The position numbers and the translations under genes are program-made. Shown here in pieces: positions 45,058 through 56,225 of a stretch of DNA of 64,000 bases. This DNA is from Trichopria drosophilae (Eukaryota; Arthropoda; Insecta; Hymenoptera; Diapriidae), in contig CM059582.1 of NCBI GenBank assembly GCA_030407085.1, positions 74,342,001 through 74,406,000 on the forward strand. Reading direction: 5' to 3'. Positions within the stretch are counted from its first letter, which is position 1. The number at the start of each line of letters is the position of its first letter. The notes below the pieces were generated by a model, which saw nothing but the letters and a program-made list of their open reading frames with translations, was not told the origin of the DNA and did not search any database.

Positions 45058-46750
45058 TTAGGTCTTACGGGATCGTAGACCATAACGTCGTTCTAATAAT
45101 GGTGGGGGTGGGGGAGGCGCACACCTGGTCGCCACTCTGCGCGGACGACCGGGGCGCCTGCCAGTGGAAGTCGGTTCGACTGTCTCCGGCGGCCTTGCCG
45201 TGAGGTGGGCCTCACCGTGGCGTGGCGCACGTAGAGTTTCACTCAGACTGGGGGGCATTTCTCTAGCTGGTTTTGGAGGTCGACCGCGGCGACGCGGCAC
45301 CGGGTCGGCACTCACCGGATGCGGAATAGTTGGTTTCGACCGAGGGCTAGGAGGGTTTTCGTGCGTATTAGTCGTCCGGTTTCGTCCGGTCGTTTGTAGA
45401 ATGACTTCCCTCGTCGGGGGCGTGATACGGTTTCAAATCTTTAATATGGGCCCTAGGGTTCCGACGACTCTCGGGGTCGTCGAGCTCAAAGACAACGGGA
45501 GAGATTACCCGCAGTATACGGTAGGGGCCACTATATTTGGGCGCGTGTTTGGCCGCGAAATTTTGGATCCCCAAAGACAGGAAACGGATGCGACGTAATA
45601 CTAGGTCACCCACCTGGTATGTTACTTCTCGGTGGGAACGATAATAATGCTCGGCTTGGCGCGTCTCGGCGCGCTCAAGATTACGATGTACCCAATCGTG
45701 AATTAACGGTAGCCTCCTCATCCGATCACGCCAGAACTCCGGATCCTTAGGGAGCGTGAGCGGGGGAGGGGGGAGGTCAGTACGCAAATTCCTAATCGCT
45801 AGCTGGTTGCGACCGTCATTAAGAAAGGCGGGGGTCATCTTGGTCGATGACTGGACCGCGTTATTCAGAGCGAATGTCAATTCCTCATGATGCGCATCCC
45901 AGTCGCGATAATCATGCGACACGAACGTACACATCATCGTCTTGAGGGTTCTATTGACCCTCTCGACTGGGTTGGCCTGTGCGTGGTAGGGGGGAGTCCG
46001 AGCGGAAACAATACCCTATTGACTCAAATGCGTCTTTACGTGCGAGTTATCTTATTGTTTCGCATTATCCGATAGAAAATACTTTGGGCAACCCCATCTA
46101 TTTATCACGAGACTATCGAAAGCGGCCATTGTAGCCGATCCTGTGGCGACACGGAGGGGTTTCACTTCTATATATTTCGTGAACATATCCTGGAAAACTA
46201 CGAATTGATTTTGACGCTTACTGGGGGGAAATGGTCCCATGACATCGGAACTGACTGTCATCCATGGACCTTCGGTCGTTCTCTCGCATATGAGTCCTGT
46301 AGGGGCCTGCTGGGAGACTTTTTGTCTCTGGCACTCGGGACAACGGGCGACGAACCTCGCGACGTCCTGGAAGACGCCGGGCCAGTAGAAGTCCTGGATA
46401 CCGTCGATGGACGGTGATACGTCTTATCCACTCCTAAGTGGCCGGCTTGCGGACAATCGTGTGCGTCACTCAGGGCACCCGTCCGCAGGAAGGACGAGCT
46501 TTCAGGCGTCGAGGTCGCTCACGGCAGCTCCGATAATAGGGTGTGGTTGGTGGAAATATATTCGGTCGTCTTCGATGCGCCAATCGGGATATTTCGAAGG
46601 GAACTTTCGAATATTCTCCTGTTTCTGAGTATACCACTTATCCTCTGTATCACCCAAGGGCGCAAAGGGCTTCATCAATGTTCTCGTACATCCGCGAAAG
46701 AGCATCGGGCACCACGTTAAGGGGACCCTTTCTATGCTGGATTTTCATAT
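45058..46750 (-). pseudogene. gypsy integrase, frameshifted
   Basis: In order on the minus strand come an HHCC zinc segment (AGHLGVDKTYH then RCPECQRQK, 46,480-46,300, reached by two compensating shifts) and the DDE core. The core has SSDVMGPFP with the first aspartate (46,250) and YFLSDNAKQ with the second (46,060). NPVERVNRTLK with the glutamate lies at about 45,955. The C-terminal domain YQVGDLVLRR follows, and YSGPYRILRVISP at about 45,500. A tail after one frameshift carries two AT-hook-like cores (RRRGRPPKP and RRPGRPRR) and ends RYGLRSRKT, a common gypsy C-terminus. Two or more stops lie between the second aspartate and the glutamate. The enzyme would join element DNA to the chromosome; this copy could not. 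Confidence 0.85.
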
Positions 46751-48091
46751 CATAGGCCTGCATGGCCAGGGCCCACCGCGCTAGACTGCCGGTCGGGTCG
46801 CGCAGGTTCCTCAGCCATTGCAGGCTGCTATGATCTGTTATAATTCTAAAGTGCGTTCCCTCTATATAGTATATCTTCACGTATAGTATTTCCTCACGGC
46901 CCAGAGGACGGCGAGGCACTCTTTTTCGGTGACCGTATATTTTCGTTCGGCTTTAGTGAGCACACGACTGGCGAAGCTGATCGTGTGCTCATTACCGTCC
47001 ACCTCTTGGGTGATAACCGCGCCGATCGCGAAGTCACTCGCGTCCCTCTGGATCGTGAAGGGTGCATCGAAATTTGGGCGGGTGAGGATTGGAGTATGGG
47101 TAAGGGAGTCACGGAGGGACTCAAAAGCAGACTGCTGCTCCGGTCCCCAGACCCAGGGAGTGTTTTTCATCAGGAGTTTAGTTAGAGGGATACAATCTCG
47201 CGAAAAGTCTGGGAGGAACCTAGAGTACCACCCCACCATGCCCAGAGAGCGTCGTAGCTGTTTGAGATTAGTGGGGAGCGGAAATTCAAGCACGGGGGCG
47301 ACCTTGTCCGGATCAGTCTTTAATCCGTCGCGGTTCAGTACAAAACCGAGGTACTTCACCTCCTCCCGGAAGAATTCGCTCTTTTCCAAATTTAATTCTA
47401 GACCGGCGTTCCGCAGACTGGTCAAGACAAGTTCTAAGTAGCGGAAGTGGTCCTCCTCATCGTCCGTGGCGATGATGATATCATCGAGGTACGCGAATAC
47501 GTGGGGCTCCCACGCGGGATCGATGAGGCGGTCCACCAATCGCTGAAACGTCGCAGGTGCGTTGGTGAGTCCGAAAGGCATGCGCCTAAATTGGAACAAT
47601 CCGCGACCGGGGACGGCGAAAGCGGTGACGGGCCGACTGCCAGGCTCTACCGGTACTTGAAAGTACGCCTGGCTGAGATCGAGCGTGGTGATGCACTGGG
47701 CACGACTCAACCCTGATAGAATCCGGTCCATCAAGGGAAGAGGGTATGCATCTTTCTTCGCTACCTTATTAACGTCTCGGAAGTCGACGCAAAATCGAAA
47801 CGTCCCATTCGACTTCCGGACAATAACGGGATTGCTCATCCAGGGGCTCGCAGAACGCTCGATGATGCCGTCGCCCAGCATCTCATCGACTGCCTCCTGG
47901 GCCACCTTCAACATGTACGGGGAAAGTAGACGAGCCTTCTGGCGAATAGGGGGATGGCCCTGTACGTCAATGGTGTGCTGCGTGAGGGGCGTTACACCGA
48001 TAGTAAGGGTCCTATTCGCGGGATAATAGCGGTTAAGCAGCCTCTGTAGCCGCGGAGCGGCTTCTTTGGAGGGGGAATCAAGCCAGCGCAC
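46502..48091 (-). pseudogene. gypsy reverse transcriptase and RNase H
   Basis: The 404-codon frame (48,091-46,877) carries all the main RT blocks: FCVDFRDVNKV at residues 100-110, TLDLSQAYFQVPV at 136-148, FGLTNAPATFQRL at 173-185 and FAYLDDIII at 199-207 with the catalytic DD pair. It continues into RNase H with FTIQRDASDFAIGAV and TEKECLAVLWAVRKY. A frameshift near 46,900 moves the rest (FRIITDHSSLQWL, then HRKGPLNVVPDALSRM) to another frame, and a second shift follows near 46,690. Upstream it overlaps the protease frame by 100 bases in a different frame. The RT part itself is intact. It would copy element RNA into DNA in cytoplasmic particles. Confidence 0.92.
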
Positions 48092-48750
48092 TCATCTACT
48101 GCTTGGGCCGTTAACGGAATACTGGTGTCCGTTAGCGAGGGGGGGGGGATGCCTACTCGACTACTCCACGAATTGCTATCGGTATCTAACTTGAGACCGA
48201 ATAGCCGCATGAAATCCATACCCAATACACATGCATAGTGGATAGGGGTAACCCGCATGTCAAAATTCTTGGTTTGACCATCGAGAGTCATCGCGAGGGT
48301 AACGATACCGTCTAGGGGGACTACCGCCCCATTCGCGACCTTAACCTGCTCTTCGCTGGGTCTCAAGAACTGGAAGACGATCTCGTGACATGCAACCCCT
48401 AAATATGATCGCGAAGCTCCCGTATCTACAAGGGCCCTTATAACATTTCCGTTTAAGGCAAGACGTAAGTAGGGACGCGGATCGGAGTCTACAATCGCCA
48501 GATTATTTTTACGTGAATCTATTGACGCAGATCTTTTATTTGATATGAGGTGAGTACGACGGGTGGAAAACCGCTGTACGGTAGCTGAATAACCAGTAAG
48601 CGCGGTCTTTTTATCGGCAGCTTGGCTAGCCGTATCCCGCGACTGGAGGAGGCGTAAAGACCGGTGTGCTAGGGGGGTCTCGGGGACACCGTCCCCCCCT
48701 TTAGCAGTTTCCCGACCTTTTACGCGCGCACACCAGACATTTATTTGCAT
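47992..48750 (-). pseudogene. gypsy aspartic protease
   Basis: The 252-codon frame has the retropepsin motif LVDTGASRSYLG at residues 108-119 and a CVLGMDFMRLFGL block about 80 residues later, in the position of the second conserved hydrophobic-G segment. This is the enzyme that cuts the gag-pol polyprotein. The N-terminal 80 residues are linker from the nucleocapsid. The frame runs past the junction with RT into an alternate frame, so one frameshift near 48,095 separates it from RT. Confidence 0.85.
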
Positions 48751-50828
48751 CTCGGCCGGGGTAGCCGCAGATGCGACAGAAGTATCCCAATGGGTGGGGG
48801 CACTCGCGATACACGTGACTCGACTGTTTGCAATTGTAGCAACGGACGGGATTACGTGCCGGAGGTGACGTGGTCGCCGGAGGTGGAGGTTCCCTCGGCG
48901 CCACGTCCATCAGACGAGGTAGCCTTTGGAACGGAGGCGTACGAGCAGTTCCCGAAGGTTTACGCAGCGATGGGGGTTTTGAAACTCTATTGCTCGCGGC
49001 CCGCACTACCGGCGCAGCTTCCTCTCCCATGGGGGAGGGCGGCTGCACGGGCGCGGGGGGGGGCAGATTTCATCAGGGCCGGCTTGACGGTAGGGGTCGC
49101 AAGGGCCAGCTTTTCCTTGTCCCGCTTCGTCTTCGGCGTATACGCAAAAACGGGGAAGGCCGATTGGTAAGCCGCGGGAGGGAGCCGGTATACCCTCTCC
49201 TAATTTGCAGCCCCTTCCACTTGTCGACCAATTCTCAATAGGTCGGAAAAATCGTACACGGAGTCACGCTCGATTTTTCGTGCGAGACCGGGGCGCAGAT
49301 TCTGTACGGCGATGTCTAACTGTTCCTCTAGAGCCGGGGGGAACGTAAGAAAATTAAAGAGACTGCGTAGGGAGACTAAATATTCCCGAATGGGCTCCTC
49401 GGGCCCTTGGGTGCGCAGGGTAATCTCCCTTTTGATGCTGGCTTCCAGGTGGCGTTGGCCGAAGGCATCGCGGAAATATCGCACGAACCCGGAGTAGGTG
49501 CTCCAACTGGCTTTTTCCACCCGGTACCAATTAAGGGCCGATCCCCTAAACGCTTCGGGTAGGGCGCACAGGAGGTCCTCCTCTGCCAAATCCCGGCTGG
49601 TGACATATTCACCTAATTTGACGAGGAATTCCTCGGCATTTTCCCTCTCCTCCCCTGAATAGCGTGGCCCATGCGTCCTCCAGTGTTCGATCGCGGTTTT
49701 GTGCCAACGAACGCTGGACATTGACAAGCTGGGGTTGAATGACCCTCCTGGTTGTGACGCATTGCCATCGACGTGATGAGAGGAGTGGGGGTGGCCGACC
49801 CGAGTGCTATTATAGCGAGGTTGGTGAGGCGATAAATTATAGGTGAGAACTGCCGGGAAGTGCACGCTCGACGAACCTGCGGTTGAGCGACGAGGTGGGG
49901 GTTGGCGCGTTGCCATTGGACGAAAGGGGTCCACGTGACGCGAGTCGAAATTGTCACGAGGTGGGGGACCGAAAATACCCGCTCCTGAGGGCTGCGGCAC
50001 ATCCTGTGTTCCACCCGAGGCAGCACTCGGTCGGAAAGACTCAGGGGCCGACTGGGTCGGATCACGTGACCCACCTTGTGCAGGGTCAGTCCCGATTTGC
50101 AGATTCAACGGGTTATAGTCGTTCACGGCACGACCCTCTGGTTGAGGGTCGTCTTCGCGACGGTCTTCGCGAGGAGGGGCTACGGGCACGTGATTTATTC
50201 CACTGGCTGGGTGCGTGGAGGTGTCCGCCATCGGAAACCGGAAACTCTCCTCCTCTCCGAACGAGATCGGGTCCCGATAGTAGGCGCGCGATCGATCCGA
50301 CGGTAATCCGTGGGTGGCGAACGCGAAAGCTCCTAGGCGAGACGTCGGCGGAAGCTCCGCGTGACCCGGGTAGGTCGCATTCATCGAATCGCCCAAAACG
50401 GTCCCTATTATGGGACAACCTACCGCTTCGGACAACGTATAAGGGGGTTGATCACCGCGCCCATCCGCACTGGCGTTCCACTCGACCGAGGTATCCGGGA
50501 ATCGCCGCAAAATGGTGTACCGCACCAGCCGATCCCGGATTACCTCCACTGATCCGGAGATCAGGAGCTCGGCCTTATCGCACGTACCAATAAGGTCGCG
50601 TAGGTCGACGATTCGGTCGATCTCCGCCCGTATTGCCGAGATTTGGGCAAGGCTGGCGATTTGTCGCCCCGCCGCACGGGAGGGGGTGACGTTAGTCGCG
50701 GTAGCCGAAAATGCCACGGGTGTCGTAGTAATAGACGGGCGTCCCGAGGTAGTGGTGGGGGTTACCGCCGTTAACGTGGGCACCACCGTCGCCGGGGAAC
50801 TAGTGGGAGTGGATTGGAAGGTATCCAT
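48701..50828 (-). pseudogene. gypsy gag (capsid and nucleocapsid)
   Basis: A 542-codon frame starts at an ATG at 50,828. The first part is a serine/proline/threonine-rich, low-order region. From about residue 375 there is a Ty3-type capsid domain: HWRTHGPRYSGEERENAEEF, LPEAFRGSALNWYRVEKASW, FRDAFGQRHLEASIKREI and FLTFPPALEEQLDIAVQNLR. It stops at TAG (49,200). The same frame is open for about 45 further codons before a G-run frameshift, after which the nucleocapsid appears (49,048-48,701). The nucleocapsid has a perfect CCHC knuckle CYNCKQSSHVYREC and a second CRICGYPGRDANKC lacking the histidine. So a stop and a shift lie inside gag. Gag would build the particle and bind RNA. Confidence 0.88.
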
Positions 50829-53098
50829 TGTCCTGAAACAAACGATAAAAAGAAGAGAAAAAAGAAGAAAAAGTTCGGACGCTCCGCAAGGTCACCGCGC
50901 AGTTCGAGATTCTACGTCGAGCTGCCGGATTCGCAAATCGAACGACCTGCGGTCCAACTTATTTAAAAAAACGAATACGAAGCTCAAAAAAAAGACAACT
51001 CGGCTTCGCTGATATGGGTTCGAAACCGGATATCTGGTGCTAAGGGAACGCGTTACTCACGTTACCAAAAAACCCCAAGAACAAAACAAAACAAAAATTT
51101 AACGGAAAGAAAATGTAATTCAGGCCTCCTCGGACCGATAGCCAAAAGCTCTCAAAAAAATAGGCTCAGAATAAGAGCAAGAGCAAAAGCAGAAACAACA
51201 AAAAAGTCCTAAAAGAAAAAGAAGAAAAGGGGGTGGGGGATTTTCGCCAGATGCTAAGACTTTTTATTTACAGAGGCGCGCGACAGTTATCTGTCACAGC
51301 CGACGCCTCGACAACGGTTGCAATAATCCAAACCGTGAAGGGTAGGGGGTCGCGCATCGCGATAGGACAGGTGTTCTAGAAAATTCTTCGGATCGCTGCA
51401 CTGGTACATATAATATATATATACAGGGTGGACCTCGGCTTACGGGTCATAGGCATTCCATGTTAAAGAAGTAACTAGATCAGCCGACTAATCACGCGGT
51501 ATTCAGAACTTGTCGGCTTTGCTACAATTCTTAATTCTGTTTTGATATGCATTGTGAGAAATTAAAATCCTGTAGCAAACTCTAAATACCACGGAATTAA
51601 TCGACTGATGATCTAGTTACTTCTTTAACATGGAATGCCTATGACCCGCAAGCCGAGGTCCACCCTTTATATATCAATTATATTATTTATATTAATTATC
51701 TTATTGCATAATATATAAATCGAAATTTATTTCGACTCAATTGCAGGAGCTGCGCGCCTCTCTATGGTTTGCTGCAAAGGGAGGGGGAACTCCTGTACCT
51801 GAAATCGCGGAAGCCGTTAAAACGTTTTAAATTGAATATGCCAAACTAACTTAACTCTTCCGGGAGATTTGCTATTAAATCGAAAAACGGAACACGACCT
51901 CAAATTTAATTGAATTGAATCTTCGTTCCTCACTATTGTGAGACAGATTAAAAATTTTTCTGAAGTTCCCTAAAATTAAATTGAATCTGGAAAACTAGAT
52001 CAGAGTTGAAAAGAAAGTTTATTTTGATAAAAAGAATTCTAAATTCCGTAACCGACTCTAATAAGCGAAGTAATATTTAAGTTTCAAATTACTAAATATT
52101 ATAAACGAGTGTTGAAAAATAACTGGAAAAGTACGTTATTTCTTTCCCGGTATTTTCTAGTATTAATTATTCCAGGGACGACAACACTTACTTAGGCCAA
52201 CGTAATTATCGGCCCGTAGGGGGATACGGGGGGAGACCATAGAGAGAATAATAAAGGCTGAGAAGATAAACCAAGTCTACATTCGCATTATTCATGCAAC
52301 GAACTATTACAATCATAAATCCATATCGCAATATTCAGGGAGATCGGTTGGGAAGAAACGTAAACAAGGTCGTTCCCGAGAATTTCTCGGAATACGCCGA
52401 AAAGAAATCTATTGTTTACTGACGCAAGTTACGGCTTTGTTATTGTTTACAAAGCTCACATATAATTTACTGGAGATTAACTCTATTTATTTTCGAAGTT
52501 GTTTTCTATTTCTGAAAAATGATTATCGTTATGATGTACAATTTCGAAATAATATATTAAATAATTAATTAATTATTTTCAAACGGTGCAAATTCAAATA
52601 AAAAAAATTATTTATGCAAAAATTGTTTAAACATGGTAAATGATTTGAATTCAGACCACCAAAAAGAAAATGTAGTTTATAATCTCTCGAAATTCAATGC
52701 TATATTTATATTAATATTATTCAATAGCTAATATTCAATAATACTCGGAATTAGTTCGGGACAACAATGCGGACGTCGTATGATGTCACGCTACCTCCAG
52801 GCCAGCTTTATGGGATCGAAATTTTTATTGATGGAGGGAGAGGAGTAGCGAGGGAAATTTGAAGGACGGAAAAGAAGACACATTAAAGACAAATATTTAA
52901 TATAATGATATCGTCTTAAGATTAATTATTACGCCAAGGGAAAAAGAGGGGGCGCGAACAATACAGTCGGAGCTGACAAAGCGCGAAACTCAAACGACAC
53001 TTTCTCCGGCGAACATTCCCGATACAAATTTCCGATCACACGCAAAAATGTTCACAATTTTTGGGTAATCTTTTTAGATTTCCCCACCAGGGATGCTA
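50829..53098. other. Leader region of the gypsy element
   Basis: About 2.3 kb between gag and the 5' LTR with no significant frame. The part beside gag is A-rich on the plus strand (AAAAAGAAGAAAAAG). The rest turns AT-rich and includes the MITE at 51,424-51,667. A primer-binding site could not be assigned with confidence. The length is unusual for the group and part may be secondary insertion. Confidence 0.6.
51424..51667. mobile_element. TA-flanked palindromic MITE, CAGGGTGGACC ends
   Basis: Starts CAGGGTGGACCTCGGCTTAC and ends with the complement, with TA on both sides (51,422-51,423 and 51,668-51,669). Inverted repeats of about 75 bases include TTCCATGTTAAAGAAGTAAC and its complement. 244 bp, no coding. 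A Tc1/mariner-type passenger inside the gypsy leader. Confidence 0.88.
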
Positions 53099-53640
53099 TT
53101 TTAAAACCCCCGTCCTTGGAAGGGGAAACGCAAAATGCGAATCGCAACAAAGAAAAGGGGTATCGAGTGAACCATTTAGGGCTTTCACAGGAGTACATAA
53201 AAAATCGGGGCCCTATGGGCAACTCACTCTTCGCTGTCCGTACGTTGAAGGTGGAGAGAATGCCCCGGAAACAGACTGGTGGAGCCACGGGATCCTTGGC
53301 TGACGACGGGGTGGCGTTTGGCTGCGTCCCTATCCTCTTCGGCACCAGAGAGTCACCAAGCACATGCGTGGTCCTCGCTTACACCGGGAGTCTCCACTGT
53401 TATCTTTTCTAGGTTTTTCACTGTATATCTGCACTCTGTCGTTCCAAGTTCGATGCCGCACTACACGCGAAACTCTGCTACTCGGCGAGTCGTAGGCTGA
53501 TTAGCTCCGTACCATCGCGCGGTCCGCGACGGAATGGCGTCTCCGTCGATTCTCCTTGTCCGTGAAGGCGCTCCAGCGCCACCTCGGGGCCCGATGCTGG
53601 GGGGTAATCCGTGGAAGGAGGGAGAAGCGTGACGGTCGGG

Positions 53641-53705
<65 letters not shown>

Positions 53706-53960
53706 GTAGCTGCGCAAATCGGCTCTCGGCTTCTACCTTCGGAAGGAAAGAGAGAGAGACGCCCCGGCGTCACTCGCCTCCGTCCGTGGAGAAGGAACTC
53801 CCGACGGCGAGTGACTAGAGGAGCGACGGCGGGGAGGTATGAGCCTCCATAGCGCGTATCCCTGTACGGCGGGCGAGAGCAGCGGCGAATAGGGGGAAGG
53901 GTTCCCCCGGAACGCTCTCCCCGATCAGAGTTACCGGGCTCGATCAGTGACTACGTCACA
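53099..53960 (-). repeat. 5' LTR of the gypsy element
   Basis: Begins TGTGACGTAG at 53,960 in element orientation. It lacks the 135-base segment of the other LTR and holds a run of about 60 bases of GA (53,643-53,703). The start of the internal part is not sharp (TTTTAAAACCCCCG near 53,100). Confidence 0.88.
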
Positions 53961-54305
53961 ATATAATTAAGAATTTAAATTTCTATGAAAATATGTTCCA
54001 TAAAAGGTACTTTTACCTTACATATGTCAGCTATCATCAGTGTCGTATATATATTAAACTTACTTAATCAATAAAAAAATTTGTTTGATACGCATCAATC
54101 CAACAAAACAAATTACAAAAAAACTTTGTTGTCGCACTGGTCTGAAAAAAATTCAACAGGTATCAATTCGATTTACAAAATGGTACTATGTACCCACAAG
54201 CCTATTAAAAAAATGAATAAACAGAAGATTATGAATTACTTTTGTGTGTTTCGACATATGTGTTAAAGTGAGACATATATAATGAGAGAGAGAGAGAATA
54301 TATTT
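53961..54305. repeat. Inner inverted-repeat block, right copy (outer piece)
   Basis: Reverse complement of about 15,514-15,860, for example GACACTGATGATAGCTGACA against TGTCAGCTATCATCAGTGTC, and the CT-run against GAGAGAGAGAGAATATATTT. The remaining 46 bases of the block lie at 26,358-26,403, on the other side of the gypsy element. Confidence 0.85.
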
Positions 54306-55078
54306 AATTTTATATTATATAATAGAAAAAAAATTGATAAGCAGTTAACTTCATGAAATGTGTTAAAGCTAACAGTCAAATAATCTTCGTACATTATTTT
54401 TTCTATAAGAGAATTTGTCAGTAATGAATTTATAATCGATTACTATTTCTATTAATTATGAATATGGATTTATTTTGATCTGTTTAATATAAATAATATA
54501 AAACAAAAGAAATTCAGATCCATATACTTATGAGAGATATGTTCAAAGATATTACGATAGATAAGAGTTCGCGTACATGCGTTTGGTTGTAATAACAGTT
54601 TTCGTAGGTTGAATTTATATTATTGCATAGATTTTTTAAATATACATAACATAAAAGAAAAGGAATACTATACTTCAATTCTTTTATGATAGTTTCCGTT
54701 GTTTGAAAGTTTGTTCTTATATAAATCTACTTCTTTCTCGTTTAATGAACATCCCTTTCAAAGAAAAAGTATTCAAATAATATAATACTAAAAATTTATA
54801 GATAGGGTAACTGTGGGTATTACTGCGTTTTTTTTTTGTACGGGGAGTTTAAAGGCATGAATTTCAGACCTAACTGTATATATTTTAGTTAACGACACAA
54901 AACATAAAGTTCTGAAATTCTCTGTCGGTGATGAATTCCAACCTGAACTGTATATATTTTAGTGAACGATACAAAACATGAAGTTCTGAAATTCACTGTC
55001 GGTGGATAAAATGCATGCATTTTAGTGAACGATGATAAGTATATATTATATTCGTAATATATATATATATATATATAA

Positions 55079-55133
<55 letters not shown>

Positions 55134-55199
55134 TAACCTGTCAATACATATTTTTAAAGTATTTTAAAGTATTTACAATCGGGAATAATACATTTTTAG
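54306..55199. other. Right interior of the outer element
   Basis: No frame recognised. Two roughly 90-bp direct units with CTGAACTGTATATATTTTAG and CATAAAGTTCTGAAATTC(T/A)CTGTCGGTG lie at about 54,865-55,020. An AT microsatellite occupies about 55,050-55,130. The splice acceptor of the next exon is at 55,199. Confidence 0.45.
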
Positions 55200-55522
55200 T
55201 TGAACTATGTACAATTCCTGGGAGGGAAGACAGATCACGAACGTGTTGGGAAAATCATAAAACGTATTATCACTAACGAATACGTAATGAATTACAGTTG
55301 GCAAGGGTTCAAGAAGAACAAGAATTTTAAGGACTTAGAAGTGGCAAAATGCATTATAAGTACGGTTCATTCAATATAAACTTAAAAAAAAATAAAAAAA
55401 AAGTAATTATATGTAATATTCAAATTACAGAATGTATCATCGATCGGTCCCAGTATAATGCAACAGAAGCTGATGTCTCGGATTCAGTGGCAATGGTTAG
55501 CAGGGGCAAAGCAGCGATATGA
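55200..55522 (+). CDS. DUF4806-like protein, C-terminal two exons
   Basis: Exon 1 (55,200-55,359) follows an acceptor TTTTTAG and encodes VQFLGGKTDHERVGKIIKRI, then TNEYVMNYSWQGFKKN, which is the GGK-x(n)-NE-x(n)-W-x-G pattern of DUF4806 domains, common in hymenopteran and other insect multicopy genes. A donor (A|GTACGG) and an acceptor (ATTACAG at 55,430) bound a 71-bp intron. Joining them keeps the frame and adds RSQYNATEADVSDSVAMVS and a stop at 55,520-55,522, a natural C-terminus for the domain. Upstream exons were not found. The gene lies in the interior of the outer element and could be its own cargo, but no start or promoter is seen. Function unknown. Confidence 0.6.
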
Positions 55523-56010
55523 ACGAGAATTGTAAGTTTTCTGTTTAATGGCATATTACGGAATTATAATATATATTATATAATTTTATATAAACGTGTT
55601 TCCAGGTAATTGTTATCCCAATCGACGACCGCCGCAGAATAAACCGCAAAAGAGAAGACTGCAGCAGACTAACCATTTAAATTAATTTTTGAATTGCGTT
55701 TTTATTTCCTTTTAATACATATTAATCCAACTGTTTTTAACATTTTTTTAGTTATTTCTTATAAATTATTTCATTGTGGCTTAGAGAAATGTATAAGTAA
55801 TAAAAAACTATACAACTAAATTTTATTAAGTTGACTTATATAATTATAGTTAATAATGAGTATTATTTTTACATTCTTGATAAATCCTCTTTGATATTAT
55901 CGCTTATTGATGATATCGCCAGCGATATTTGTTGAATAAAAAATAAATTTTTAAATCCTATATCTGTTTTTATTGTTTCATTTACCATTAATATTCATAG
56001 TAGAATCGGC
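55523..56010. other. 3' flank of the DUF4806-like gene
   Basis: AT-rich, no frame. Nothing recognisable up to the GTCGAC array. Confidence 0.4.
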
Positions 56011-56014
56011 ATTC

Positions 56015-56225
56015 AATGTTGACTACAAAGTCGACAAAAAGTCGACAGTAATGGCTAAACGTCGACTAAAAAGTCGACTAAAAGTCGACAATAATGGTTA
56101 AACGTAGACTAAAAAGTCGACTGTAAAGTCAACTTAAAGTCGACTTTTACCGGGACATTCGTCGACTAAAAGTCGACTACAAGTCTACTTTTAGTCGACT
56201 GTGAAAGTCGACTGTTGACTTTTTA
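56015..56225. repeat. GTCGAC-rich subterminal array, right copy
   Basis: Mirror of 14,075-14,275: about thirteen irregular copies of AAAGTCGAC/GTCGACTAAA variants, including AAAAAGTCGACTAAAAGTCG. Order and spacing are not identical to the left array. Confidence 0.85.

Larger units (their letters stand above)
26404..53960 (-). mobile_element. Full-length Ty3/gypsy LTR retrotransposon, decayed and split by a Transib-like element
   Basis: Two direct LTRs (26,404-27,380 and 53,099-53,960) bound it, and ATAT is duplicated outside (26,400-26,403 and 53,961-53,964). The pre-insertion sequence survives uninterrupted as the inverted block at 15,850-15,892. Transcribed from the minus strand, the order is LTR, a leader of about 2.3 kb, gag, protease, RT, RNase H, integrase, a third proline-rich ORF, a 3' noncoding part of about 2.9 kb and the second LTR. 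The RT-RNase H-integrase order is that of Ty3/gypsy. Coding DNA is markedly GC-richer than the surroundings. Without the 13.5-kb internal insertion it would be about 14 kb, long for the group. Stops and frameshifts make it non-autonomous. Confidence 0.88.

Noticed and set aside
53643..53705. GA run as a polypurine primer tract
   Set aside because: It is inside the LTR and absent from the other LTR, so it is a microsatellite expansion.
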